Shown here piece by piece: positions 42,187-51,760 of a DNA stretch of 64,000 bases; within the stretch, counting starts at the first letter, position 1, and every line of letters begins with the position of its first letter. The stretch is from Kappaphycus alvarezii (taxonomy: Eukaryota; Rhodophyta; Florideophyceae; Gigartinales; Solieriaceae). Location: positions 367,913 through 431,912 of the forward strand of contig NADL03000664.1 in the NCBI GenBank assembly GCA_002205965.3, in the 5' to 3' direction. Under the pieces are notes generated by a model. It was given only the letters and a program-made list of their open reading frames with translations. It made no database searches and was not told the DNA's origin. A program made the translations under genes and the position numbers.

Positions 42187-43783
42187 CTAATTCCTCCGGG
42201 TTTTTCATCTGTCCGAGTGCTCGCGCGACGGCTTCGAGCTCCTAGGAGCGCCGATGGGCAACCGGGCCTTCACCGATGCATACCTACGGGACAAGGTCGA
42301 TGGGTGCCGCCGCATCCTCCGACTGCTGACCCACGTTCGTGACCCCCGCGCCCGTTTCCACATGCACCGGCTGTGCGCGTCGGCATGCCTCGTCACCCAC
42401 GCGTTCCGGCTCGCCGACCCACAACACTCGGCCCCGCTGCACAAGCCTTTGACGCCCTGCAGAGGTCGTCGTACTCGGAGCTACACGGGATCGCCCTCAC
42501 AGACACTGCATGGGACCAAGTCACGCTACCCATCCGCCAGGGAGGTCAGGGATTTACCCTCATCTCTCCGTTCCTACACGGCTCGGTCGCAGCTAGTATC
42601 ATCGACGCGGTTCCGGCACGTGAGAGATCGGCATCGTATACCACGCAACGTTCTGCCGCCGTCTCTGGTCACCGATACCGAGGTGACAGGGCGTTCCTGG
42701 TCCGACAAGCCTTGCCGCGAATCCGTGATTTCCTGCAATGTATCCCTGGGCGCCCGTACTCCGTCGACCTCGGCCCCTTTGACCCATGCCTGCTTGCTGC
42801 CAAACCATCCAACCTCCAAACCTTCTTAAATGGTGTGCAGCAGGAGGCACAGGCAAAGGTCCACTGGCGCGACGACTCATGGTTGACACACCCCAACCCG
42901 GCTCAGCACAGCACTCAAGAAGTTCGACATCGGATCCGTGGCCTGGCGTTCCGGAACAGCCCGCCGCCGCTTTTCTCATCGCTCACCCCACAACCGCTAC
43001 GGTGGTGTCCTCGCCCACTGGCAGACCATGCTCCGCCGGCACCTAGGCCTCCCCGTATACGACGACTCCCGCCCGCTCACCTGTGCCCACTGCAATCAAA
43101 CTTTGGACGCACTCGGGACCACGCGGCTGACCTCTGCCCTGCCGGCTTCGGCCGCCCGCACCGCCACAACTCGCTGCGCAACGTTTTCGCCTACCACGTT
43201 GCTCGCGCCGCGGGCCTGGACTGCCAATACGAAGTCCCGCTCCTTGTCCCGGGAACGAATATCCGTCCTGCGGACATTCTCATACAACCCCCCCCCTGCC
43301 CACTGGTCAACAGGTCCGCCCCATAGCCTGCGACCTAACCATTGTCTCGCCGTTCAAACAAGGTGTGCGCACAAGGGCCACCCAAATGGCCGGCGGCGCC
43401 GCCGACATTGCCCATCGAGACAAAGTCACAGACCTGGAGCGCAAACTGGTACGCCGCATCCCGCCCCCTTCGCACAACACCCTCCAGGAACCGAACTTCA
43501 AGTTTCAGCCCCTGGCTTTCGACTCCTTGGGTGCCCCATCCCCGCCTCTATCCTGTTCATCGAAGACTTCATCCCGCGCATCGCAGAGAAGTTCAACACA
43601 ACCACAGCAGTGATCCGCAGACGTATTTATCAGCGCATTAGTTGCACACTGTGGTCTTCTATTGCAATGGCGATTCTATCGCGAGCCCCACTGCACGTGC
43701 CTGACGTGGAACATCCGGTTAGTTCTTAGCCGTATAGTCAGTCCTGCAGTGTACACGTAGATACTCAATGAAGTAAAGTTTCT
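42187..43783 (+). pseudogene. LINE C-terminal coding part, tandem unit 3
   Basis: Same content as units 1 and 2, with separate one-base losses near 42432, 42960, 43012 and 43117. Its tail abuts the 5' end of LINE 2 (CTAATTTCCTCGACTTC) at about 43784. Confidence 0.75.
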
Positions 43784-43844
43784 CCTAATTTCCTCGACTT
43801 CTGCTTCCTCCGTCTATCCTCTAACAATATCTACAACGCCCCTC

Positions 43845-45365
43845 ATGCCCCCTCTTTCTTACGCGGCTGTGGCGGCGGTCGCTGCGCCGCCTCAGGTCCC
43901 TACCGCTACCCTCGTGGAGCTATCCCCCACCGACGTACCGGAACTCTCCACCCTTCTTCCACCCCCCACCAACCCGCCGCTTACCCTGGCAGAAGCGGAG
44001 ATAATCATGGCCGACCCTACCCTCCGCGCCGACCCCGCCGTTCCGAGGCCAGACGCCTAGTCTCTTCCGTCGGGCCCATCCAGAATCTGTGCCCACGCAC
44101 TGGCCTCCTCCCCACCCCCCGAAAAATGTCATCTCCATTGGCATTTCCCCATCCGTCGACCCCAGCCGTGCATTCCGCTCATATGACCACGCGCAAAAGG
44201 CCCTCCTCGCTGCGGCGGCTGACGTCGGTCTCGCTATGCCGTCCCACGTCCTCCTTCCGCATTTCGGGCAGTGGACCTACGTCTACATCCCCGAACCGAC
44301 CCTGCCGCGGTTCTACCGCATTCTAGCCCAAATGAAATTCTCATTCAAGGACCTCCAGGTGACGACGTCCTCACCGGCCGCCTCACTCCACTGCCTCCCG
44401 CCCCATGCGGCACGTGGCGCCGCTGCATGGCTTGCCCGAGAAATCCGGGCCATCACCAGCACCTCTGTGCGCTCCACGGTCCCACTCGAGACGCGTCGAG
44501 CCCTCCGCGACGCTCTCGTGGCATCTCGCCAGGCCCTCGAGACCGCCCTCAACGAAAGAAGAAACGCCACCCGTGCCATCCTCACGGCTCCCGACCCAAG
44601 CCCCAAGACCCGACCGTCAACACCTCGACCTCCACCGCATCCCAGGCCCCTCCCGTGACCGCAACCCCAGCCGCTCCTTCCCCCGTCCTTAAAGCGATTT
44701 AGAGCTTAAAGTTCAAAAATTTAACTTATGAAATTACTTTAAAAGGTAAAAGTCCTGTAATAAGTTAAAACTTGACATTGATAAGTAGCGTGAAATTTTT
44801 CTTTGCGCGAATAAAGGAGAACCACCTTCTAAGCTTCTTGACTTTTTTTAATCGATAGTGAACGAGTACTGTGAAGAAAGATGAAAAATTCCGTAAGGTT
44901 ATAATTTTAAATTGAATGTCTTTAAATATTCGAAATTTCCTCCCGCGTCCCAGGCCCCCAAACGCCCTTCTGCCACCCCGCCTACATCGTCGCCCGCCAT
45001 AAGACCTCAAGGCACCCCGTCCGAAGACGACGATGCAACCCTTAACTCGCCCGGCGGCTCCCCGTCGGCCACGAAGCGTCGCTGCCCGGCAGCGACCCAA
45101 CCCGCCGGGCCGGCACAAGAAAAAGGAGTCGACACCCTCATGGTGCCACCCCTCCCGACTCTCCCGGCAGCACGGCATGAGCGAGGCCCCGACCAACCGT
45201 CGGCTGCCCCGCGGACCCGATCATCCCCCTCCCGTGACTACCTTGGACTCCGCCATGCCGGACGCTCCGCCGGCTGCACTCGACACGAAGGAAGTGCCGA
45301 CCCCAGAGGATGTATGTGAAATGGCCGTGGCGGTGTCGACCGACCCGCAGGGCCAATCTGCGTAA
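43845..45365 (+). CDS. LINE 2 ORF1 protein, frame-broken, with an AT-rich insertion
   Basis: Begins PPLSYAAVAAVAAPP at ATG 43845. The conserved central domain reads RAFRSYDHAQKALLAAAADV, HVLLPHFGQWTYVYIPEP, ILAQMKFSFKDLQVTT. It continues with Pro-rich linker, is interrupted by an AT-rich stretch at about 44695-44938, and resumes to the stop at 45365 (PEDVCEMAVAVSTDPQGQSA). Frame changes occur near 44.05, 44.6 and 45.2 kb. Function as in LINE 1: probable RNA-binding partner of ORF2. Confidence 0.65.
44695..44938. other. AT-rich insertion inside LINE ORF1
   Basis: About 245 bp of roughly 70% AT sit in GC-rich ORF1. The sides resume recognisable Pro/Ala-rich coding sequence, with TCCCAGGCCCC both about 50 bp before and just after the stretch. 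No long terminal inverted repeat is evident, although both ends carry TTTAAAG-like sequence. It could be a MITE, or an intron-like or filler insertion. Confidence 0.5.
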
Positions 45366-45394
45366 TCGCTCACACACCCCCCTCAACACATCGC

Positions 45395-46923
45395 AATGAC
45401 TCCTCTATCCCTCAATCCCCTTCCCCCCATCCCCGAAGACAACTCTCACCTTCCTTCCCCCCTGAAGTCCTCCGCACCCCATTTCGTGAGGCGGACATCT
45501 TCCAAAACATTCCCTTCCCATGCCTCAAGCCCTTCATCCTACTGTTCATCAAGCTGATCCGCACAGCGGCCAACGCTCGAGGCGATGATGCCACCCGCCG
45601 GGCATTTCTTCATCTCCACATGCTTCCTACTGCGGTCATGCGCCGCTCCCTACGAGGAGAACAAGGATGGCAGCACCCCAAGGGCCAACACGCAGCACTC
45701 AGCTCCCGGATCCGTCGGGCCCATACTGGCACTGAGTGGGCAGCCCTCTGGTCTGAAGCCTTGAATGCACACCACGCCCGCACCGAATGGACGGAACAAC
45801 ACCGCCCAAGGCCTGCGTCCAGCCCCGCGCGCAGGGCGCGGCGAGCGCAAGTTCTATGTGCTGATGCCCGCTACGGCAAGGCAATGAGGTCGCTTCACAA
45901 TGCCCCGCTAGCAGATGTGAACGACCCTGCAACCATCGAAGCACTCCGCACCTTACACCGCGCGCCCCCGCGCCCGATCACACCCATCCCAACAGACTCC
46001 CTCCCACCGCCGCCTGTTGTTACAACAGAAGCCGTTGAGAACGCCGTCCGCCGCCTTTCCCGGGATACGGCGGCCGGCCCTGATCGTACGCCGGCGCGCT
46101 GGTTCCATCTGCTCGTGCAGACGCCAGTAAGCCCGGAAGCCGGTATTACGGGCAAGGGGGTGCTTACCCAACTCGTTTCTCGGATCGCGAGAGGTGACCT
46201 GCCAACCTCAGTCCTGCCGCTCCTGGCTGCAGCAACCCTGCTACCTCTGCGGCCCAAACCTAACAAGATTCGGCCCATCGCCGTAGGAACGATCCTCCGA
46301 AGAGTGGTAACGAAGACACTCCTCCCAACCGCCATTGATGATTCTCGTCAATTTCTGGCCCCCTTCCAATTGGCTAACGGCATCAGGGCTGGGATGGACG
46401 CCATCGTACACGACACGCGCATGCTGCTCCGTCGCTTCTCTAATCGCAAGGATACCGCCACTGTTCTCGTTGACGCGAATAACGCCTTCAACCGCGTTGA
46501 TCGCCAGTCAATGCTAGACCAGCTGCCCACGCGCGCCCCAAGTCTCGCCCGGTTCATCAACATGATTTATGCACGCTCGCAACCACCGTTGATCGTGCCG
46601 AATCGTGACAAAACGACCATCGCGAGTGCTCAAGGCACACAGCAAGGCGACCCTGCTAGCATGCTCCTGTTCTCACTGACGATCCAGCCCCTCATCCGCC
46701 GGATTGCAGAAAATACGGGCATCGTCCTCAACCAATGGTACGCCGATGATGGTACATTGATGGGGTCCCTCCCCGACCTCCGACAAGCCCTCCGCATTCT
46801 CCGCGACGAGGGACCCACCTACGGTCTACATCTCAATCCGGGGAAAACGCGCATTCATTGGCCAACGGTCCTACGCCCACAGCGCGAGGCTTTTCTCCAG
46901 GAATTTCGCCTCGCTGAATGCTC
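45395..46923 (+). CDS. LINE 2 ORF2, N-terminal and RT part
   Basis: ATG 45395, with one C-homopolymer frame change near 45460, then a single open frame to the insertion. N-terminal domain FREADIFQNIPFPCLKPF; pre-RT DTAAGPDRTPARWFHLL; RT fingers (PNKIRPIAVGTILRRVV); motif A (LVDANNAFNRVDRQ); motif B (GTQQGDPASMLLFSL); motif C (WYADDGTLMG, about 46736). All RT catalytic aspartates are present. At 46924 the frame continues by chance into the LTR until 47116. Its C-terminal half lies beyond element A at 54449-55790. Confidence 0.85.
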
Positions 46924-47642
46924 TGATAGGGGTAAATCGGCGGGGAAGAGATCCTCAGAACCAATTACCCTGAGAAGGAGGTGTTGCGAGCGACAAAAGT
47001 GCTGCCGTGGTATTGTTGAACGAACAAAAGGGAGTGTATATAGAAGAGAGTTGAGGAAGCTACAAGCAAGTATAAAAGGGGCAGGGTCTACCACCGACGC
47101 TCTGCGACTAGCGTAAGAAAAAGTTTTCTTGGGTCTGAAGTTGACTCTCAACTTCCTACTACTCGGGACTTGGCTTGAAGTTGTCTGCCAACTTGCTTCA
47201 CCTCCACTAAAGGAAGCAGTTTACTCGGCTTATATAGACTTTTGGCTACCCCAAAAGTCTCCAACAAACATACTAATAACCATAAAATGTATTCACGGTA
47301 ATCGTGTGAACCAGAGAGACTATTAGAAGATATTTCCTCAAGGTAAATATCTAGGTGCCATACCCATGCCAGCCACCATCGGCCAGGGGTGGGAATTGAT
47401 GTGGCCATTATATAGACCTTTCAGAGCTACTTGTCGTATCACCCACAACCTGGAACTGTACTGACATCTACTATGACAGCGTGTCCTAAAATGAAAAAAA
47501 TCAGCCGACGAATTTGCCACACTCACCCAAATTAAAAATATCTTGCAAATTCAAAAACTGTAAAAATATCTTCCCAATTCCGATACTGTATACAATCATG
47601 GTCCTCATCTAGATTTTTTCGTGCGCGAATTTGCGCACATCA
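46924..47642 (-). repeat. 3' LTR of element A
   Basis: 719 bp. In element orientation it begins TGATGTGCGCAAATTCGCGC and ends ACCCCTATCA. Two TATA-like boxes (CTATATAATGG and GTCTATATAAG) lie in it. The first 25 bp contain a near-perfect 18-bp palindrome. Confidence 0.9.
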
Positions 47643-47675
47643 CGCCCTCTCGCTCAAGACGAACGTCCCGACTCG

Positions 47676-49436
47676 TCACTGCTCTTCTTCTGCTTCCGTT
47701 AGTGTTCGCTGTCTTATTGATAAAATGTATGGTCTCTCAAACGGGTACGGATGCAACTGATTACCAATATGATGCTCTAAAAAGTAGGTTCGCATTACTG
47801 GTACCTCACTTTGTAGCATAGCCTCATATATTGGTTTGATCACATCGAGGTGGGGTTGAATACATTCTTCTTCCGTGACTCTTCCGAATCTTCCAAGAGT
47901 GAAAAAATATATGTGATATGCAAACTCTTCTGGAAGATGCCGGAGGAATGGATGTCGATAAGAAAAGAAGACGCGCATCATCAAGAACGAATCTTCGTAA
48001 GATAAGTGCGGTCCATGTAGCGCCCTAAAACATAAACAGATGCTTATCATGAAATAAGAAATGACCTGCGCATCGTTCGCATCCTCGGAGATATTGCGCA
48101 GCCAAAAAGATAATCTTCTTCTTCCGACTGTATGCTGTGCATGGTTGTGAAGGAGAGCTAGAGATGAAGTTGTGGTGGACGGTCCCGATGAATGGCCGCG
48201 ACCAGCTCCTGACGTACTGGGACCTGCACGAGGTCCTCTCGGGGGACGACCGGAACCTCTTCTGGGCGGGTTGTTGTCTCCTGAAGGTCCTCCTCTGGTC
48301 ATCATCACTGCTTCAGGAGGATCCTCGCCGCCTCCAACGTTCCCAATTTGTGGCGGAGAAACGTAAGGTTCCCATAGAGGATACGGGACCAGCCTGTATT
48401 CCATATCCGGGGGTAAGGCGTAACCTCTCAGTCGCACGTCTTGGTTGTTCTTGAGAAATACGTAAATTGGACGGATAATATTCAGATACGTTTGCGACAA
48501 GTCTCCAGCAGCTACCATTCCATATCTTCCTATAGAGTAATGATATATTACCTCCACAAACTCTGGACCTGCTTCCGTGAACCTTCCGTTTTGGAATGAA
48601 AATAGAACTCTTATTAATAGTCGGAAATCTTCTTCAGGTAGCAATGGTCCGTTCAACGTACGAAAACATAGGCATATATTAATGTAGAAATGGATGATTA
48701 CGTGGAGTTCGTAGTAGTCCCGCGTAACCGAGATGATCCATTCCCAGGCCCTTTTTCCTCCCATAGGAATCATTCTATAGTTAAAGATGAGTATGCCCCG
48801 TGGTTGCGCATAGTCCTGTGTGAGAAGGAATTCTTCAGGCCTCTGATGGTAAGGGACCAGACGACGTGCATGGATGGCCCTCCTTGATCTCTTCCCTGAG
48901 CTTGAACAGAGCTGATAGTGCGGGTGTCTTTCCTCCGTGACGATGCAAGGGTTCGAGTACTTGGTTTGGAAGGCCGGCCACTTCACAGCCTGCTGCATTG
49001 CTTTTCCATGTACTACAAGTACTTTAGAGCCAACTGAAAAGGTTCTGACTGCAGGTTCTGCATCCTTATTTCTTGTCTGTGTTAGCGCGCGGTGTGATCT
49101 CCAGCCTTCGGTGGCCAGTAGTTCAACTTCCCTACTCTCTTCATCGATAATATTTGTTTCCATGTCTCTCTGTAACATTCTAGGAGCCCTTCCGTACATT
49201 AGCTCGAATGGTGAGCGTCCATTTCTTCCTCTTCTTCGACGGTAGCCGTATAACACTTTTGGTAAGGCATCTTCCCACTGGATTTCATTCTCCAACATAG
49301 TTTTCGATATTGCTCGTTTGATGGTTCCAACCATCCTCTCCGCTTTCCCGTTGGACATAGGAGCGTATGCGAGAACGGTCTTCAGCTGAATCCTTTCTCT
49401 TCCAAAAAACGAAGCAGTGAAGTTGCAGTAAAACAA
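47676..49436 (-). CDS. Integrase C-terminal part fused to a tandemly duplicated domain (element A)
   Basis: 586-codon frame. Residues 16-200 are the end of the integrase core and its C-terminal part (LKTVLAYAPMSNGKAERMVG with the catalytic-Glu region, SPFELMYGRAPRM, VGSKVLVVHG, HARRLVPYH). Residues 233-359 and 445-571 are two copies of one domain. Each starts with Trp, has ICLCFR-x-L-x-GP exactly 21 residues later, then a PEF/PEEF-x5-IY/IYFF segment, GRYG/GRFG, an I-x-PIY helix, and ends PYP-x3-PY. Between them is a Gly/Arg/Pro/Ser-rich linker with RGG-like pieces. I know no Ty3 module like it: it is not a chromodomain, has no signal peptide as an envelope would, and its role is unknown. Confidence 0.8.
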   Translation of the reverse strand: MFYCNFTASFFGRERIQLKTVLAYAPMSNGKAERMVGTIKRAISKTMLENEIQWEDALPKVLYGYRRRRGRNGRSPFELMYGRAPRMLQRDMETNIIDEESREVELLATEGWRSHRALTQTRNKDAEPAVRTFSVGSKVLVVHGKAMQQAVKWPAFQTKYSNPCIVTEERHPHYQLCSSSGKRSRRAIHARRLVPYHQRPEEFLLTQDYAQPRGILIFNYRMIPMGGKRAWEWIISVTRDYYELHVIIHFYINICLCFRTLNGPLLPEEDFRLLIRVLFSFQNGRFTEAGPEFVEVIYHYSIGRYGMVAAGDLSQTYLNIIRPIYVFLKNNQDVRLRGYALPPDMEYRLVPYPLWEPYVSPPQIGNVGGGEDPPEAVMMTRGGPSGDNNPPRRGSGRPPRGPRAGPSTSGAGRGHSSGPSTTTSSLALLHNHAQHTVGRRRLSFWLRNISEDANDAQVISYFMISICLCFRALHGPHLSYEDSFLMMRVFFSYRHPFLRHLPEEFAYHIYFFTLGRFGRVTEEECIQPHLDVIKPIYEAMLQSEVPVMRTYFLEHHIGNQLHPYPFERPYILSIRQRTLTEAEEEQ

Positions 49437-49942
49437 AGGGCGTTATCCGAGATGATCCTTTTTGGAAGACCAAACGGTTCAATTATTTCTTTTTCGATGA
49501 ATCTCAGTACCACCTCAGCATTTGCCTCCTCGACTGCAACTGCTATTGGCCATCCAGTAAGATGTTCCACCCCTATAAGGAGATATTTGTTTCCGGAAGA
49601 AGTTTCCTTGAACGGGCCCGCGAAGTCAATTGAGAAGGTTTCAAAGAGACCGGAAACTGGAAAACTTAGAGTTGTCTTATACTTCCGTATTGGAGTGAAT
49701 TTTTGGCAGTTGTCGCAGCTTTTCACGAAGTTATAGACGTCCTTATGGATACCGGGCCACCAGAATCTCTCAGTTACGAATTTTTTGGTTGTTTCGAGAT
49801 CCCAATGCCCTAGCTCATCATGGAAAGTCCTCAAGATCTTCATTCTTTCTTTCAAAGGGGCCACTAGTCGGGGACCGGCTTTAGTGTGCCGGAAAGTTTC
49901 CCATTCCACAATGTAAAAGCCTTTTGATTCCTGCGTACCCAA
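49382..49942 (-). CDS. Integrase N-terminal and core part (element A)
   Basis: The frame covers the HHCC zinc-binding region (FHDELGHWDLETTKKFV, RFWWPGIHKDVYNF, CDNC) and the core with the first Asp (FSIDFAGPF), the second Asp (IISDNALCF) and FLEEKG. It is out of frame with RT-RNase H before it (a lost G near CAAAAGGCTTTTAC) and with the part after it (GGATTC where GGAATTC is expected). Element B shows both breaks at the same places. Confidence 0.85.
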   Translation of the reverse strand: MGTQESKGFYIVEWETFRHTKAGPRLVAPLKERMKILRTFHDELGHWDLETTKKFVTERFWWPGIHKDVYNFVKSCDNCQKFTPIRKYKTTLSFPVSGLFETFSIDFAGPFKETSSGNKYLLIGVEHLTGWPIAVAVEEANAEVVLRFIEKEIIEPFGLPKRIISDNALCFTATSLLRFLEEKGFS

Positions 49943-51693
49943 TTTCGGTGTTCAAGATCAACCTTTCTCATTTCTAGTCCATCGAGGAATTTGATCAGTC
50001 CGTGAATATTAGCTTCGTACTCGTTATCGTTCGGCAACTGCAACTCGGCGACTCCGACGATGTCCTCCGAAGCTTTTTCATTTGGAATCAGTGCGTCCCT
50101 CAAGCGGGATAGGTAATCGGCAGGCTGATTATTGCGTCCGGGTCTATACACAATTTCAAACCGATATTCTGCGAAAATGTCGAGCCATCGGGCCAAGCGG
50201 TGATGTACATCCTTCTTTTGGAATGCTGTTTTAAGTGCCTGGTGATCAGTTATCAAGACAAATTTCTCGAGTGATAAAAGGTATACGCGAAACTTTTTCA
50301 GCGCGAAGACGACAGCTAGCGCTTCTTTCTCGCAGACTGAGTATCTCTTTTCCGCGTCATTCAGAGTTCGGCTTGCGAATTGAACAGGGTGTAGTCTTCC
50401 GTTTTCATCTTTTTGGGACAAAACGGCACCCAAAGACCGTTCTGAGGCATCTGTCTCCACAACGAATGGTCTCTTGAAATCTGGGTACATGAGAACTGGG
50501 GGGACACATAGCTTATCTTTAAGCTCCTGAAATGCAGTTTCCATTTCCTTGTTCCAGTAAAATTTTCCGTTCTTCGTAGTGCTGGCATGTAACGGTGCTG
50601 CAGTCTTGGCGAAATCTTTGATAAATCTTCTGTAATATGAGGCCAGTCCTAAGAAGCTTCGGACCTCCGTCTTTGAAGCGGGCCTTGGTGCCAACTTTAT
50701 TTTTTTCGTTTTCTCTGGATCCACTCTAATTCCCTCTTGGTCGACGATATGACCGAGTAATTGGATAGAAGTTTTCGCAAAGAAGCATTTGCTCAACTTA
50801 ATTTTCAAGCTATACTCCGATATCCTCTCCACAACTGTCTTGACGTGCGAGATGTGCTGATCCAATGTTTCTGAGAATATGACGACATCATCGATATAGA
50901 CTCTTGCGAATGGAAGTCCTTTCAAAACCTCGTTCATCATTCTTTGGAATGTAGCTGGTGCATTCATGAGACCAAAAGGCATCACTTCGAACCTGAACGT
51001 ACCGGCTTTGCTGGTAAAGGTTGTTTTTTCCTTACATTTTTCATCCAATGGAATCTGCCAATAGCCAGTGTAAAGGTCAATTGAGGTGAAATATCTCCCG
51101 TCCTTCAGGTCCTCGAGGATCTCCTCCATGTTCGGAATCGGAAATCGATCGGGTATCATTCTCTGGTTCAGTTGTCGGTAATCGACGCAAAAACGCAGCT
51201 TTCCATCCTTCTTTGGTGCGACCACAACTGGAAACGACCATGGGGATGAAACTGGTCGAATAATATCATTTTTCAGCATACTTGTAACATTTTCTGAGAT
51301 AAATTGGTCATATTTTGGCGGTTGACGTCTAGGCTTGTGGTAAATCGGTTGAGTGTCGGTAAGTTCGAACGAGTGAGTAACCGGTACACTTGCTTGTCTT
51401 AAATCTGAAACGCTCCATGCAATTACTTCGGAAGATGTTAACATGTCGGATATTTTCAGTGAGGCGGGGGCGGGAAGGTGCTGCACTTTTCCTTGGATTT
51501 CTGCCATTTGGCGCCCTTTTTCTTCTTGATCCTCAACCTCAATATTTTGAAGGACCTCTTCCGTCGTGCTCACATCTTCATATATGGAATTCGACGTATT
51601 CTTATTTTCTTTGCAAAGGTAATCTTCTTTCATGCTCCGAATTCTGTCCTTTGATTCGATATCATCGCAAAAAGAAACACATTCGGGTTTCAA
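49864..51693 (-). CDS. Reverse transcriptase and RNase H (element A)
   Basis: 609-codon frame. RT: FCVDYRQLNQRMIPDRFPIP, motif A (TSIDLYTGYWQIPL), motif B (MPFGLMNAPATFQR), motif C (VYIDDVVIFS), thumb (LLGHIVDQEGIRVDPEK). RNase H: VVETDASERSLGAVLSQ, SVCEKEALAVVFALKKF, TDHQALKTAF. All catalytic aspartates are present. Its real start is probably the ATG overlapping the gag stop near 51761 (TAATG), because a one-base deletion at about 51711 cuts off the first part; element B has the undeleted form. Confidence 0.9.
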   Translation of the reverse strand: MKPECVSFCDDIESKDRIRSMKEDYLCKENKNTSNSIYEDVSTTEEVLQNIEVEDQEEKGRQMAEIQGKVQHLPAPASLKISDMLTSSEVIAWSVSDLRQASVPVTHSFELTDTQPIYHKPRRQPPKYDQFISENVTSMLKNDIIRPVSSPWSFPVVVAPKKDGKLRFCVDYRQLNQRMIPDRFPIPNMEEILEDLKDGRYFTSIDLYTGYWQIPLDEKCKEKTTFTSKAGTFRFEVMPFGLMNAPATFQRMMNEVLKGLPFARVYIDDVVIFSETLDQHISHVKTVVERISEYSLKIKLSKCFFAKTSIQLLGHIVDQEGIRVDPEKTKKIKLAPRPASKTEVRSFLGLASYYRRFIKDFAKTAAPLHASTTKNGKFYWNKEMETAFQELKDKLCVPPVLMYPDFKRPFVVETDASERSLGAVLSQKDENGRLHPVQFASRTLNDAEKRYSVCEKEALAVVFALKKFRVYLLSLEKFVLITDHQALKTAFQKKDVHHRLARWLDIFAEYRFEIVYRPGRNNQPADYLSRLRDALIPNEKASEDIVGVAELQLPNDNEYEANIHGLIKFLDGLEMRKVDLEHRNWVRRNQKAFTLWNGKLSGTLKPVPD

Positions 51694-51760
51694 ACTTATC
51701 CTAGAATCCAGTCGTCATCTGTTTCAAACCCGGAATCATAATCGTCCCATGCCATGTTCA

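Larger units (their letters stand above)
36723..43783 (+). mobile_element. Head-to-tail chain of 5'-truncated LINEs with a 2.33-kb unit in three tandem copies
   Basis: All pieces are plus-strand LINE 3' ends of two subfamilies. One ends in TTAGCCGTATAGTCAGTCC...GAAGTAAAGTTTCT, the other in TTAACCGTATAGTTAGGAC...GCATTAAACTTCCTCC. The chain order is tail, tail, tail, tail, 200-bp end, 320-bp end, then a 1.6-kb end covering RT thumb to tail. From the second tail on this order repeats three times; the 1.6-kb part starts at about 37534, 39864 and 42187 (CTAATTCCTCCGGG). The copies are nearly identical, differing mainly by single-base indels. It begins 65 bp upstream of the tRNA-Ala gene and ends at the 5' end of full-length LINE 2. 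Confidence 0.85.
43784..46923 (+). mobile_element. Full-length REL-type LINE 2, left part (interrupted by Ty3 element A)
   Basis: A 60-bp leader, ORF1 (43845 to 45365) and ORF2 (45395 on) up to the insertion at 46923. It resumes at 54444/54449 and ends with its tail near 56016. The target duplication TGCTC (46919-46923 and 54444-54448) fixes the split. The joined LINE is about 4.7 kb and would be the most complete copy in the window. Confidence 0.9.

Noticed and set aside
46924..47116. C-terminal 64 residues of the LINE 2 RT frame (DRGKSAGKRSSE...)
   Set aside because: They are read-through into the inserted LTR; the true LINE protein continues at 54449.
47676..48743. Duplicated domain as an envelope glycoprotein
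   Set aside because: No signal peptide, no Cys-rich ectodomain, no separate ORF or splice signal; it is fused to integrase in one frame.
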